The position numbers and the translations under genes are program-made. Under the pieces are notes generated by a model. That model had not been told where the DNA came from. It was given only the letters and a program-made list of their open reading frames with translations, and did not search any database. This document shows positions 31,784 through 41,749 of a stretch of DNA of 44,125 bases, piece by piece; within the stretch, counting starts at the first letter, position 1, and every line of letters begins with the position of its first letter. Source of the stretch: an uncultured Lachnospiraceae bacterium (GTDB taxonomy: Bacteria; Bacillota; Clostridia; Lachnospirales; Lachnospiraceae). The stretch lies in NCBI GenBank assembly GCA_949472775.1, contig CASWVG010000019.1:1-44125 (forward strand), given 5' to 3'.

Positions 31784-34103
31784 TCTGATTCCCATTTCAT
31801 CGAAAATACACCGCAGGCAGACCCGCATGACAAGATGGTGCATTGTGATCTCCGTCTTTTTGGTTGCCGCGGTTTTCGGTATGGCAGATATGTTTTTGCA
31901 GAGCCAGAAAAATATGGCAAAGATGGAGGATGGCGCGTGGCATGTGATGTTTAGGGAGCTGGACGAGGAACAGACTGCCCTGCTTGCCGTAAGACCCGAG
32001 GTGAAGACATTCGCCCGCTATGCGGCGACAAACTATAAACTGGACAGGGACTATAAAGTGGAGGGTGTACAGACCGTTCTGTGCGGGTTTGATGAAACCT
32101 TTTTTGCCATATATCCCGGTGCAGCCTTGCTTGACGGGAGCTTCCCGAAAGAAATGGGGGAGGCGCTTGTGTCGGAAAGTATGCGCGTCAGGCTGGGGCT
32201 TTTTGTGGGGGACGAGGTGGAGGTAGAGACGCCCGACGGTTCGCTTCGCTTCCGGGTAAGCGGTATTGTGGAAGATACTGCAATGATGTTACAGACGGAC
32301 GCCTTTGGCGTTTTTATGAATACGGAGACTTATCTGTCCTGTTTTCGCGATGTGACGCTGCAGGAGGATTTCGTTTATTATGTGGAGTTTGTGCCCCGCT
32401 GCAGGATACAGAGGGCAATCAGGGATATCTGCGGACAGCTGCATATTCCGAAGGAGATGGTCAGTGAGAACGCGAAGCTGATGGGCACTATGATGCAGAG
32501 CAGTGACCAGTATATCTGGAAGTTGTATCTGATTGCTCTTATTCTGGCAGTACTGGTGGCAGTTGCCGGTATGATAGAGATTTGGGGAAGTATGAACAGC
32601 AGTGTGGCGCAGCGGACGGAATTTTTCGGGATGATGCGGTGCCTGGGTGCGACTGCAAAGCAGGTGCGGCATTATGTGCGGATGGAGGCGTTTTACTGGT
32701 GTCTGAAGGCGATACCGCTTGGGCTCTTCGCAAGTGTGGTGACGGTGTGGGGGCTGTGCCGGATGTTACAGACGCTGACGCCTACGTGGTTTTCAAAAAT
32801 GCCGGGATTCGGCATCAGCCTGCCAGGTCTGGTGTGCGGGTCGCTGATCGGTCTTGTTACGGTGCTTGCGGCAAGCCGGATGCCGGCGCGCAAAGCATCC
32901 GAAGTCTCGCCTCTTACGGCAGTCTCGGGAAATGCGGATACGGTGTTTGCCGCAAAGAGGGCGGCGCATACCGGACGGATGCATGTGGAGACGGCATTGG
33001 GACTGCACCATGCTTCGGGCAGCAGAAAACATTTGATTTTGCTGACATCCTCCTTTGCTTTCAGCATCATTCTGTTTCTGGGATTCGGCATAGGGGTTGA
33101 TTTTATGGGGCATGCGATTGTGACCCTGCGCCCCTATACGCCGGATGTGGCAATTGTCAGTCCGGATAATTCCTGTGCCATACCGGATTCTCTCTATCAG
33201 GATTTGAGGAAAAATGCGCATATTAAACGGATTTTTGGGCGGAGCTTTTCTTATGATCTGCCGATCCGTATGTGTGGAGAGAACAAAACAGTCATGCTGC
33301 TCTCTTATGAAGACTATCAGTTTGGCTGGGCAGAGGAGGATCTGCGGCAGGGAGATATGGAAAGTGTCAGGGACGGAGAGGGAGTCCTTGTGGTGGATAA
33401 AACGGGATTTGAGCCAGAGATTGGAAATGAAATAGAGCTGGAGACGAAAACGGGGGCACGGAAAGTGAGAATAGCCGGGATTCTCAGTCATACACCCTTT
33501 GACAGCGGCGAGAATGTGGGCACTGTTATCTGTTCCGAGGATTTGTTCTTGCAGATCACGGGCGAAACAGGATACACGATTCTGGATATCCAGTTATGGG
33601 ATCAGTCCGATAGTGTGGTGGAAGAGATCCGCCAAATGGCGGGAGAGACATATCGTTTCTCTGACAGCCGGGAGAGCAACCGGGAGACGCGGGCAGTTTA
33701 CTTCACCTTTTCTCTGTTTGTCTATGGGTTTCTTGCAGTGGTTGCGCTGATTGCGGTTTTCAACATGATCAACACCATTGCCATGAGTGTGTCGGCGAGA
33801 ATGCGGCAGTACGGCGCCATGCGGGCGATCGGTACCAGTGTCAGGCAGTTACAGTCCATGATTGCGGCGGAGACACTCACCTATCTGATTGGCGGACTGG
33901 CAGAAGGGTTTCTGTTCGGGCTGCCGCTCCACTATTATCTGTACAGGCAGGCGATTACCGAAAGATGGGGCGATGCATGGAGTCTGCCGGTCTGGGAATG
34001 TCTTGTGATCGGAGCGGTGATGATCATTTCCGCAGTAGCAGCCATGACCGGACCAGTACGGCGGATTCGGGATATGTCGGTGGTGGAGACGATCAGTTTG
34101 TAA
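31767..34103 (+). CDS. FtsX-like ABC permease
   Basis: The 778-residue permease has a first membrane segment near residue 30, an extracellular domain (about 50-240), three membrane segments (about 255-370) with the FtsX motif RTEFFGMMRCLGATAKQVRHYV, a second large extracellular part (about 440-640) and three C-terminal segments with SARMRQYGAMRAIGTSVRQLQSM. Two FtsX modules in one chain match the exporter or mechanotransmission type. With the two-component system directly upstream, antimicrobial-peptide response is plausible; substrate unknown. Confidence 0.9.
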   Translation: MKNYLDLIPISSKIHRRQTRMTRWCIVISVFLVAAVFGMADMFLQSQKNMAKMEDGAWHVMFRELDEEQTALLAVRPEVKTFARYAATNYKLDRDYKVEGVQTVLCGFDETFFAIYPGAALLDGSFPKEMGEALVSESMRVRLGLFVGDEVEVETPDGSLRFRVSGIVEDTAMMLQTDAFGVFMNTETYLSCFRDVTLQEDFVYYVEFVPRCRIQRAIRDICGQLHIPKEMVSENAKLMGTMMQSSDQYIWKLYLIALILAVLVAVAGMIEIWGSMNSSVAQRTEFFGMMRCLGATAKQVRHYVRMEAFYWCLKAIPLGLFASVVTVWGLCRMLQTLTPTWFSKMPGFGISLPGLVCGSLIGLVTVLAASRMPARKASEVSPLTAVSGNADTVFAAKRAAHTGRMHVETALGLHHASGSRKHLILLTSSFAFSIILFLGFGIGVDFMGHAIVTLRPYTPDVAIVSPDNSCAIPDSLYQDLRKNAHIKRIFGRSFSYDLPIRMCGENKTVMLLSYEDYQFGWAEEDLRQGDMESVRDGEGVLVVDKTGFEPEIGNEIELETKTGARKVRIAGILSHTPFDSGENVGTVICSEDLFLQITGETGYTILDIQLWDQSDSVVEEIRQMAGETYRFSDSRESNRETRAVYFTFSLFVYGFLAVVALIAVFNMINTIAMSVSARMRQYGAMRAIGTSVRQLQSMIAAETLTYLIGGLAEGFLFGLPLHYYLYRQAITERWGDAWSLPVWECLVIGAVMIISAVAAMTGPVRRIRDMSVVETISL

Positions 34104-34131
34104 TGCAGGTTGGCAGTGAAATGGAAAAGTC

Positions 34132-34158
34132 TTGAAAATTAAGGAAATTTCGTATAAT
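34132..34158 (+). promoter_or_regulatory. Probable promoter of the chemoreceptor gene
   Basis: TATAAT (34153-34158) with TTGAAA (34132-34137) at 15 bp, or TCTTGA at 17 bp. No sigma-D type motif is evident. Confidence 0.5.
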
Positions 34159-34248
34159 ATTGTAGATAGAGCGTGAAAAATGTTTCTCTTTATGCAAAGT
34201 TTTATGATTACACAGGCGTGTAAACTTACGGGAAAGGATAGGGACATT

Positions 34249-36126
34249 ATGAAAAAAATATTTACACAGAGGCTCTTTATCTACATGATTGTGGCGTTGA
34301 CGGTTACCATTGTCGCAATATTTACTATGCAGACGGTGACAAACAATTATAACAATACACTTTCCAGCAAGAACAAGCTGGCTGACGTGCGGGAAAAGCT
34401 GGTTAGCAACGAGGAAAATATTGCGCAGCTTACGGAGAATCTTGGAGAAAACAATCTGGCCAAGGCGAGGATTTTCGCGGACATGCTTGCGGCGGATCCT
34501 TCTATAGCGGACAATCAGGAAAAGCTGCTGGCGATCAGGGACAGGCTGATGGTGAACGAGGTACATATCATTGATGAGGCGGGCATTATCACCAGCAGCT
34601 CCATTGACGCCTATGTGGGTTTTGACATGAAGAGCGGCGAGCAGTCAAATGCCTTTATGGTGATTGTGGATGATCCTACCATAGAAATTGTGCAGGAACC
34701 CCAGAAAAACGTCGCGGAAGGAATTATCATGCAGTATATCGGCGTGGCAAGGACGGACGCGAAAGGGGTTGTGCAGGTAGGTGTGCGCCCGGAGGTTCTG
34801 GAGCGTGCGCTTGCGGGCACAGAAATTTCCGTGGTGTTAAATGATATTGATTTCGGTACAAACGGCTATGTCTATGCGATCGATAAAGAAAGTGGACAGA
34901 TGCTGGCTTACCCCAATACGGAGGTGATTGGCACTTCAGCCACAGAGCTCGGTTTCCCACAGGCTTCTGCGGGAAAGGGCAAAGCGAAGGTTAACGGGGT
35001 ATCCGGGTACTACTATGCCGAAGATAACGGCGATATGATTATTGGCACTTTCCTTCCCGCTGCAGAATACTATGCGGCGCGCCGTAACCAGACGCTGATC
35101 GTGTCCTTGAGTATGCTGATCATCTTTGGAGTGCTGCTTATCACGATCAACCGGATGGTTGACAGTAAGATTGTCCGGGGTATCAATAATATCACTGACC
35201 ACACGAAGGAGATTGCGGAGGGCAATTTCGACATTGCCATAGATGAAAATAGTACGCCGGAATATGAACAGCTTTCTTCCAGCATCAATAAGATGGTGGA
35301 GAGTATCTGCCAGAGCATGCGCGAGAATGAAAATCTGCTGGATCAGCAGGAGCAGGATGTGGAGAGCAACCGGATGTTGATTCAGAATGTGAAGAACGCG
35401 TGCAGGGAACTGAGCCAGGTATCCGGGAAGACTCTGGAGAACGCGGACAGTATATACAATGGTACGGAGCGGCAGGAGCAGGCTGTTTCCGATCTGGAGA
35501 AGATTATGGAACAGCTCACACAGGAACTGAACAACAGCGTAACCGCGTCCAACGAAATTACCGCAGCGTCGGCGGCGACTACCGGCGAAATTGTTGAGAC
35601 CCAGTCGAAGATGGCATTGCTGCAGAATTCCATGCAGAAGATCAGCGATATGTCCATGCAGATTGAGAAAATTATAGATGAGATCAACTCCATTGCCGAG
35701 CAGACCAATCTGCTTTCCTTAAACGCGTCTATTGAGGCAGCGAGAGCGGGTGAATCGGGAAGAGGATTTGCGGTGGTGGCTTCCCAGGTAGGGGAGCTTG
35801 CCGCGAGAAGTGCACAGGCCGCGAAGGAGACGAATGAGCTGATCACGAATTCCTTACTGGCTGTCAAGGAGGGGCAGGACATCACGGAACAGACTGTGAG
35901 TACGTTTGGTCTGGTGGTGGAGAACATCGAACAGTCCAGAAAGGATGTGGAAGAGATATCCCGGATGGTTGCGCAGAATGTATCCATTGTGGACCTTGCG
36001 GTCAAGCAGTTGACGCAGATTTCCAGTGTAGTGACGGAGAATGTGGATATTTCCCAGAATACGAAAGAGGTATCCTCCAACATGGCGGATATCACGAACA
36101 ACCTGTTAGAAATAATCGAGGCGTAA
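34249..36126 (+). CDS. Methyl-accepting chemotaxis protein
   Basis: The 625-residue receptor has a membrane segment at about 10-28, an extracellular dCache-like sensor (about 35-280, including [17 protein letters not shown]), a second membrane segment (about 285-305), HAMP (about 307-360), and a cytoplasmic signalling coiled coil with the hairpin tip [47 protein letters not shown]. The ligand is unknown. ATG 34249 follows AAAGGATAGGG; the frame upstream has no SD. No other chemotaxis gene is in the window. Confidence 0.95.
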   Translation: MKKIFTQRLFIYMIVALTVTIVAIFTMQTVTNNYNNTLSSKNKLADVREKLVSNEENIAQLTENLGENNLAKARIFADMLAADPSIADNQEKLLAIRDRLMVNEVHIIDEAGIITSSSIDAYVGFDMKSGEQSNAFMVIVDDPTIEIVQEPQKNVAEGIIMQYIGVARTDAKGVVQVGVRPEVLERALAGTEISVVLNDIDFGTNGYVYAIDKESGQMLAYPNTEVIGTSATELGFPQASAGKGKAKVNGVSGYYYAEDNGDMIIGTFLPAAEYYAARRNQTLIVSLSMLIIFGVLLITINRMVDSKIVRGINNITDHTKEIAEGNFDIAIDENSTPEYEQLSSSINKMVESICQSMRENENLLDQQEQDVESNRMLIQNVKNACRELSQVSGKTLENADSIYNGTERQEQAVSDLEKIMEQLTQELNNSVTASNEITAASAATTGEIVETQSKMALLQNSMQKISDMSMQIEKIIDEINSIAEQTNLLSLNASIEAARAGESGRGFAVVASQVGELAARSAQAAKETNELITNSLLAVKEGQDITEQTVSTFGLVVENIEQSRKDVEEISRMVAQNVSIVDLAVKQLTQISSVVTENVDISQNTKEVSSNMADITNNLLEIIEA

Positions 36127-36183
36127 TGGGATTTCGGCTTTTGACACGGGCGGCATAGCCTTAGGGTTGAAGTATTAAAAATA

Positions 36184-37134
36184 TCATAAGCAGGGGTTAG
36201 GAGCGGCGAAGCTCCGGAACAGCAAGGCAGACCCCTCAAAGGAGTGGCGCTTCTGGATGTTGGAGACTGGAAGCGCCTGTTCTTTTATACTCCGCATATT
36301 ACAGTCCGGAGTTTTTTTTCGATATTCCTTTGCGCTGCAGCCGAAATTTTTTTCAAACATCCGGTTCAGATAGCGGCTGCTGGAAAAACCGGATTCCATG
36401 CAGATATCGAGAAGGCTTAAGTCAGTCTGTGTCAAAAGCCGGAGTGCATGGTCAAACCGTGTGTTGTTCAGATATTCCTGAAACGAGATGCCGAGCATTT
36501 TACGGATGAAATGTGAAGCGTGGCAGGTGGTGATGTGCTCCCGCTCTGCGATTTCTTCCAGTGAAATCTGTTCCTGATGGTGTTCGGCTATATATTCCGC
36601 AATGCGGTTGATGCGCAGGGAGTCGTTCTGGGCGATATGGTATTCCCGCTCGCCGGTTACCGTGTAGGGGCAGTTTTTTAAAAGCTGGTACAGGGCATGT
36701 AAGAGCAGGGAAGAGCATTCCAGTTCCCGGAATTTCTCCGATCCGAAATAGAGATCGGCGCAGGAGAGTAACTGCGCGGATAAACGGGCATGGAGATGAC
36801 CGCTGTGAATGACATTGCTTTCAAACCGCAGATAGGTGAGCTGTGGATTCAGACGGCGGTAAAAATCTGTGGGAATCTGGAAAGCAAGAATCAGGTTCTT
36901 TTTCCCTGTGTTTAAGAAAGAATGTACCTGATAGCGATTGACGAGATAGATATCCCCTTTCTGCAGTTCATACGTTTCCTGTTCCAGAAACAGAGTCATG
37001 CCGCCTTCCAAAAGCAGACCGATTTCCAGGTCGTCGTGACCGTGAGGTCCCCGCTCCGTCATTTCCACCAGAAAAATTTCCAGATTGTTCATAGTGGTAT
37101 GTCTTACGATTTCCAATTCTTTTTGTGTACCCAT
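36184..37134 (-). CDS. AraC family transcriptional regulator
   Basis: The 316-residue regulator has an N-terminal cupin (about 20-110, HGHDDLEIGLLLEGGMTLFLEQETYELQKGDIYLVN) that probably binds a sugar, and a C-terminal double HTH (ISLEEIAEREHITTCHASHFIRKMLGISFQEYLNNTRFDHALRLL...DICMESGFSSSRYLNRMFEKNFGCSAKEYRK). ATG 37134 has GGAG upstream; ATG 37146 is possible but lacks an SD. It is divergent from the PfkB kinase and aldolase genes, which are its likely targets. Confidence 0.9.
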   Translation of the reverse strand: MGTQKELEIVRHTTMNNLEIFLVEMTERGPHGHDDLEIGLLLEGGMTLFLEQETYELQKGDIYLVNRYQVHSFLNTGKKNLILAFQIPTDFYRRLNPQLTYLRFESNVIHSGHLHARLSAQLLSCADLYFGSEKFRELECSSLLLHALYQLLKNCPYTVTGEREYHIAQNDSLRINRIAEYIAEHHQEQISLEEIAEREHITTCHASHFIRKMLGISFQEYLNNTRFDHALRLLTQTDLSLLDICMESGFSSSRYLNRMFEKNFGCSAKEYRKKTPDCNMRSIKEQALPVSNIQKRHSFEGSALLFRSFAAPNPCL

Positions 37135-37146
37135 GCAAATCTCCAT

Positions 37147-37519
37147 TTCCGAGTACCTACGCGGTCAGACGGCGTAAATCCCGGATCTTTTTAAGGACCG
37201 GCTGTCTGTGTATGTCTCTCTTTCAGTATATTTGTTAAATCACAACAAGACAAGGAGAAAATCGCAACATTGTCATTTTTATGACCCGGCTAAATGGTAT
37301 AAATAATGATATACAGATTGAAAGAAACATATAAACAGTGTGGTCAGAGGAATTTGTACCGGCATACAGGGAAAGAGAAGGAACAAGATGAGCAGATTCA
37401 GATTTTCGGCAGTCCAGTTCCATGATGAAGACGCAGTGCCGGACATCACTGGCTACACCTGTTGATATTGCAAACGGATCTGGATGTGATATGATAGTTT
37501 TATAACTTGCAAGGGAGGG
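37147..37519. other. Divergent control region with a possible gene remnant
   Basis: This 370-base stretch holds the control region of the AraC and sugar-kinase genes. At 37388-37465 a 25-codon frame with SD AGAAGGA reads MSRFRFSAVQFHDEDAVPDI and five more residues, then stops. It looks like the first residues of a longer enzyme, so it may be a remnant, or a leader peptide. A promoter follows it. I see no further structure I can name. Confidence 0.45.
37468..37495 (+). promoter_or_regulatory. Promoter of the kinase-aldolase operon
   Basis: TTGCAA (37468-37473), 16 bp, TATGAT (37490-37495) with extended TGA before it (TG 37487-37488). It lies about 25 bases before the kinase start. Confidence 0.55.
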
Positions 37520-38647
37520 ATGCAGTTGAAAAAGAAAGTGATTGCGGCAGGACATATCTGTCTGGATATTACGCCGGTATTTCCGGGAAAAAACACAGCC
37601 AGTCTGGGTGATATCCTATCGCCCGGCAAGCTGGTCAACGTGGGGCAGGCGGATGTACATACAGGCGGCTCTGTCGCCAATACCGGGCTTGCCATGAAAT
37701 TTTTCGGGGCGGATGTCTCCCTGATGGGCAAGATTGGAGACGACCCCTTTGGGGAAATAGTGCACAATATACTGAAAGCCCATGGCGCGGAACAGGGCCT
37801 GCTTGTTTCAGAGGGGGAATCCACTTCCTATACGGTTGTGCTTGCCGTACCGGGAATAGATCGGATGTTTCTCCACAATCCGGGAGCAAACCATACTTTT
37901 CATGCGGAGGACATTCCGCAGAAGGAATTGGAGAAAGCCGCATTATTCCATTTCGGCTATCCGCCGTTAGTAAAATCCATGTATGAAAACGACGGTGCGG
38001 AACTGTTAAAGATGATGAAGCGTGCCAAGGAGTGCAGCGCTGCCACATCGTTAGATTTTGCCGCGATTGAACCGGGTTCCGAGGCCGACGGCGCAGACTG
38101 GGGAAGTATTCTTGAAAAAGTTATCCCTTATGTGGATTTTCTGGTGCCGAGCGTGGAGGAACTGTGCTATATGCTGGACCGCGACCGGCTCCTTCAGTGG
38201 CAGGAAAGGGCAGAGGGACGGGATATCACGGAAATACTGGATATCGAAAAGGATGTAAAACCGCTTGCCGACCAGTGCATGGAACTTGGTGCGAAAATAC
38301 TTTTGATTAAATGCGGGGCGCCGGGCATTTATTATCAGACTGCCTCCCGGCAGATCCTGGAAAAAATTGGTAAAAAACTGGAACTTGACGTGTCACTGTG
38401 GGCGGATCTGTGTGGGTTTGAAAAAAGTTACGTGCCCGACCGGGTGCGGTCTGGAACCGGGGCAGGTGACACCAGCATCGCGGCATTTCTGACAGCCGTA
38501 CTGGAGGGGTATTCCCCGGAAATGTCCATGCATCTGGCAGCGGCGGCGGGAGCTTCCTGCGTGGCAGCTTACGATGCGCTGAGCGGTCTGAAACCGTTTG
38601 CCGAGCTGGAGCAGAGGATTCGGGGCGGCTGGGCAAAAAATAAATAG
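37520..38647 (+). CDS. PfkB family carbohydrate kinase
   Basis: The 375-residue sugar kinase has the PfkB signatures: an N-terminal GGSVANTGLAMKFFGADVSLMGKIGDDPFG (49-78), and GTGAGDT (312-318) with catalytic D317. It probably phosphorylates a monosaccharide for the aldolase next to it. Start choice: ATG 37520 is too close to GGGAGGG, so TTG 37526 (six bases after the SD) may be the true start. There is an insert at about 225-250 (WQERAEGRDITEIL). It is followed by the aldolase gene. Confidence 0.9.
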   Translation: MQLKKKVIAAGHICLDITPVFPGKNTASLGDILSPGKLVNVGQADVHTGGSVANTGLAMKFFGADVSLMGKIGDDPFGEIVHNILKAHGAEQGLLVSEGESTSYTVVLAVPGIDRMFLHNPGANHTFHAEDIPQKELEKAALFHFGYPPLVKSMYENDGAELLKMMKRAKECSAATSLDFAAIEPGSEADGADWGSILEKVIPYVDFLVPSVEELCYMLDRDRLLQWQERAEGRDITEILDIEKDVKPLADQCMELGAKILLIKCGAPGIYYQTASRQILEKIGKKLELDVSLWADLCGFEKSYVPDRVRSGTGAGDTSIAAFLTAVLEGYSPEMSMHLAAAAGASCVAAYDALSGLKPFAELEQRIRGGWAKNK

Positions 38648-38722
38648 TGGAATATAGGCAGTGGGCTGTTGGATTTGGATAGAACAGGAAACGATTCGTA
38701 TTGTTTCAGAATGGAGGAATTT

Positions 38723-39580
38723 ATGCTGGTTACTTTAAAAGAAGTATTGAAGATTGCGGAAGAAAAAAGGATTGCCGTGGGTGCGTTTAATGCTGCAAAT
38801 CTGGAGAGCCTGCAGGCTGTGCTTACGGCGGCTGAGGAATTAAATATGCCTGTCATTCTGCAGTTTGCACAGTGTCATGAGTCATGGGTTCCGTTGGAAC
38901 TGATCGGACCGGTTATGGTGGCGGAGGCGAAGAAAGCGTCCGTGCCGGTCTGTGTCCATCTGGATCACGGCGAGACGTTTGAATATCTGGAAAAGGCGCT
39001 TAAAATCGGCTTTACCGGGATTATGTACGACGGTTCTGTTCTGCCCTATGAAGAGAATCTGGAGAATACCAAAAAAGCGGTCGCGATGGCGGCGAAGAGC
39101 GGTGCCTCTGTGGAGGCGGAACTTGGCAGCATGGGGAAAAGAGAATCCGGCGCGGGAGACTCCGACGGAGATGACACGAAGATTTACACGGATCCCGAAC
39201 AGGCAAAAGCGTTCGTGGAAGCGAGCGGCATTGATGCGCTTGCCTGCTCCTTTGGGACGACCCACGGCATTTATCTGACTACGCCAAAGTTGGATTTTGA
39301 TGTGGTAAAAAATGTGCGCGCGCTGACGGACGACATTCCGGTTGTCATGCACGGCGGCTCCGGCGTGAGCCGGGAAGACTATCACGCGGCAATCCGGGCG
39401 GGCGTGCGGAAAATCAATTATTTCACATATATGGATAAAGCGGGCGGAAATGCGGCGGCGACATATTTAAAATCCCTGCGTGCGGAAGAGCCGGTGTTCT
39501 TCTCGTCCATATCCATGACGGCGCGGGACGCTATGAAGGAAAATGTAAAAGCGGCAATGAAAATGTTTGCTTTGGAATGA
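38723..39580 (+). CDS. Class II fructose-bisphosphate aldolase family protein
   Basis: The 285-residue enzyme is a zinc aldolase of the FbaA/GatY/KbaY group: D81-H82 (HLDHGETFE), E134 (SVEAELGSMG), H181 (GTTHGIYL) and H210 (VMHGGSGV) are the expected catalytic and metal residues. With the PfkB kinase it forms a two-step sugar-splitting route; the sugar (tagatose, fructose or other) cannot be told. ATG 38723 follows GGAGG; the frame upstream to 38669 has no SD. Confidence 0.92.
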   Translation: MLVTLKEVLKIAEEKRIAVGAFNAANLESLQAVLTAAEELNMPVILQFAQCHESWVPLELIGPVMVAEAKKASVPVCVHLDHGETFEYLEKALKIGFTGIMYDGSVLPYEENLENTKKAVAMAAKSGASVEAELGSMGKRESGAGDSDGDDTKIYTDPEQAKAFVEASGIDALACSFGTTHGIYLTTPKLDFDVVKNVRALTDDIPVVMHGGSGVSREDYHAAIRAGVRKINYFTYMDKAGGNAAATYLKSLRAEEPVFFSSISMTARDAMKENVKAAMKMFALE

Positions 39581-39674
39581 AAATGCATCGTGTAAAAAGA
39601 GGTAAAGGGCTGGTTGCGTTCACTGCGATTAATGCAGGTGCGTGGTGAGGGCAATAACGATTGAAAGATGTTGG

Positions 39675-39712
39675 GCTGTCAGGATTTTATATCACTTGAC
39701 AGCTCATTTTAT
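39675..39712 (+). terminator. Possible terminator overlapping the TetR promoter
   Basis: GCTGTCA (39675-39681) pairs with TGACAGC (39697-39703), then TCATTTTATTTT. The right arm contains the -35 of the next promoter. The short stem is only suggestive. Confidence 0.45.
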
Positions 39713-39743
39713 TTTCACTATAATAATTAATGACCGATGGTCA
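39696..39743 (+). promoter_or_regulatory. TetR-operon promoter and operator
   Basis: TTGACA (39696-39701), 17 bp, TATAAT (39719-39724). Just downstream lies the palindrome TGACC-GAT-GGTCA (39731-39743), placed over the transcription start, as in autoregulated TetR operons. Confidence 0.75.
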
Positions 39744-39768
39744 ATATTTAATGCAGGGAGATGCTAAG

Positions 39769-40425
39769 ATGGCAAGACCAGTGAAAAAACAGCCGGAAGA
39801 ATGGGAACGGGAGATTTTGGAGTCTGCGAAATTTCTATTTTTGTCAAAGGGGTATGAGGAGACTTCCGTCGCCGATATCATGGAACGCGTCGGGGGAGCG
39901 AAGGGGATGTTTTATCGATTCTTTGAGAGCAAAGAAAAGGTGATGCAGGTATTGGGAGACCGTATGTTTCTGGAGAACAATCCCTTTGAGGCGGTCAGGA
40001 CGCGCACAGACTTAAACGGTTTGCAGAAAATCAAGGAAATGCTTGCCATGGACAGGGCGGACAGGGAGCGGGAGGCTGTCAGTGCACAGGCGGTTTCCAT
40101 CTTAAAGGATCCGCGCATTCTGGCGGCGGCAGTGGAGGCGAACAGGCGGGTGCTGACTCCCTTTTGGTTTGAACTGATCGAGGAGGGCAGGCGTGATGGC
40201 TCTATACGGACCGAGTATGCGAAGGAACTTTCCGAGTTGCTCCCTCTCGTCAATTTCTGGCTGATGCCCTCGGTATTTCCGGCGGATGCGGAGGAGATTT
40301 TGCACAAATGTAAATTTGTTGCCAGGGTGCTTGCGGAAATGGGGCTGCCTGTGGTGAATGAGGAGATGTTTGAACGGACGCAGAAGCTGTTCGGACAGGG
40401 TGAGAAATGCAAAAAGAATCTTTAG
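39769..40425 (+). CDS. TetR/AcrR family regulator
   Basis: The 218-residue repressor has an N-terminal HTH at about 15-60 (EILESAKFLFLSKGYEETSVADIMERVGGAKGMFYRFFESKEKV) and a helical ligand domain. It probably represses itself and the MFS gene via the palindrome at 39731-39743. ATG 39769 has GGGAG upstream; ATG at 39751 is an alternative. The gene is followed 98 bases later by the transporter. Confidence 0.92.
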   Translation: MARPVKKQPEEWEREILESAKFLFLSKGYEETSVADIMERVGGAKGMFYRFFESKEKVMQVLGDRMFLENNPFEAVRTRTDLNGLQKIKEMLAMDRADREREAVSAQAVSILKDPRILAAAVEANRRVLTPFWFELIEEGRRDGSIRTEYAKELSELLPLVNFWLMPSVFPADAEEILHKCKFVARVLAEMGLPVVNEEMFERTQKLFGQGEKCKKNL

Positions 40426-40522
40426 GATGTCTGCCGTCAGAAGGGATATTGGAAATCGATGAGTTTTGCGTGAGAGAACGCCTGAAAAGAGATATCTTTA
40501 CAGAAAGGATAGTGAGGAAGAT

Positions 40523-41749
40523 ATGAAAGAAAAGTTGTTTACGAGAAACTTTACGCTCTTGGTACTGGGGCAGGTGAGCTCCCTGTTTGGCAACTATATC
40601 CTGCGTCTGGCACTGTCCATGTATGTGCTGGAAGTTACCGGATCGGCGGCTGTGTTTGCGGGGCTTTTGTCCGCGGCAACGATTCCGACCATTCTGCTGT
40701 CGCCGTTTGGCGGCATTCTGGCTGACCGGGCGGACCGAAGAAATATTATGGTGGCGTTGGATGCCATGACGGGGACTGCGGTTCTGTGCGCAGCGCTGCT
40801 TTTGTCAGAACAGCGTGCGCTTATGGTGATCGGGGCACTTCTCATATTGCTTTCTGTTCTGGGCGCTTTTGAGACGCCCACAGTGCAGGCGTGTATTCCA
40901 AGTATGCTGACGGGGGATAACATCATCCGGGGGAATGCGGTGGTGAACCAGACCGCTTCTCTATCCTATCTGACGGCGCCGCTTCTGGGCGGTATTTTCT
41001 ATGCGGCTTTTGGCATAAGGCCTGTGATGTATGCGAGCGTACTCTGCTTTTTTGTCACCGCGCTCTTGGAATGTTTTATCAGACTGGATTATCGACCGAC
41101 GGGGTTTCAAGGAAATGCGTTCGCTGTGGTGAAGGCGGATTTTCTCGACAGTGTTCGCTTTATCGGGAAGGAGCGGCGGGATATTCTGCGTATTCTTCTT
41201 CTGGCGGCATTGTCCCGCTTCTTCGTGATGGGGGTGACGCTGGTGGGGCTTCCCTTTCTGGTAAGGGCGGTGCTTGGACTGGACGCCAGATATTATGGCG
41301 TGGCGGAGAGTGTGCTTGCGGTGGCTGTGATCGCAGGCAGTATGGCGGCGGGTGCTCTGGCGGGGAAAATAAAGAAGGGTGGATTGTCACCCATGCTTGC
41401 GGCGATTGGTCTCTGCATTATCCCGGCGGGACTTATCTTTCTGTTCCCGGCAGGAACAGGCGTGAGGTATGTGGTTCTTGTGGCTGCTTTTTGCGGGATG
41501 CAGATAGCGATCAGCATGTTTTCCATCTATGCGGTGTCGATGATTCAGCAGGGTACGCCGGAGCATCTGATCGGAAAGGTGATGGCTTACACTTCCGCTA
41601 TTACCATGTGCGCCCAGCCGGTGGGACAGATGGTGTACGGCTTTGTCTTTGACTGGTTTAAGGAGGCAGTCTGGCTGGTGCTGATTCCTACCGGGGTGGT
41701 TGTGTGCGGGATCGGGGTGGCTGTAGGGAGGAAAGAAGAGGAGAATTGA
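40523..41749 (+). CDS. MFS transporter
   Basis: The 408-residue exporter has about twelve membrane segments, and the motif A region GGILADRADRRNIMVALDAM. It belongs to the MFS_3/enterobactin- or macrolide-exporter-like group. It is controlled with the TetR protein and probably exports a toxic compound. ATG 40523 follows GAGGAAG. The stop TGA abuts the ATG of the next gene. Confidence 0.9.
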   Translation: MKEKLFTRNFTLLVLGQVSSLFGNYILRLALSMYVLEVTGSAAVFAGLLSAATIPTILLSPFGGILADRADRRNIMVALDAMTGTAVLCAALLLSEQRALMVIGALLILLSVLGAFETPTVQACIPSMLTGDNIIRGNAVVNQTASLSYLTAPLLGGIFYAAFGIRPVMYASVLCFFVTALLECFIRLDYRPTGFQGNAFAVVKADFLDSVRFIGKERRDILRILLLAALSRFFVMGVTLVGLPFLVRAVLGLDARYYGVAESVLAVAVIAGSMAAGALAGKIKKGGLSPMLAAIGLCIIPAGLIFLFPAGTGVRYVVLVAAFCGMQIAISMFSIYAVSMIQQGTPEHLIGKVMAYTSAITMCAQPVGQMVYGFVFDWFKEAVWLVLIPTGVVVCGIGVAVGRKEEEN

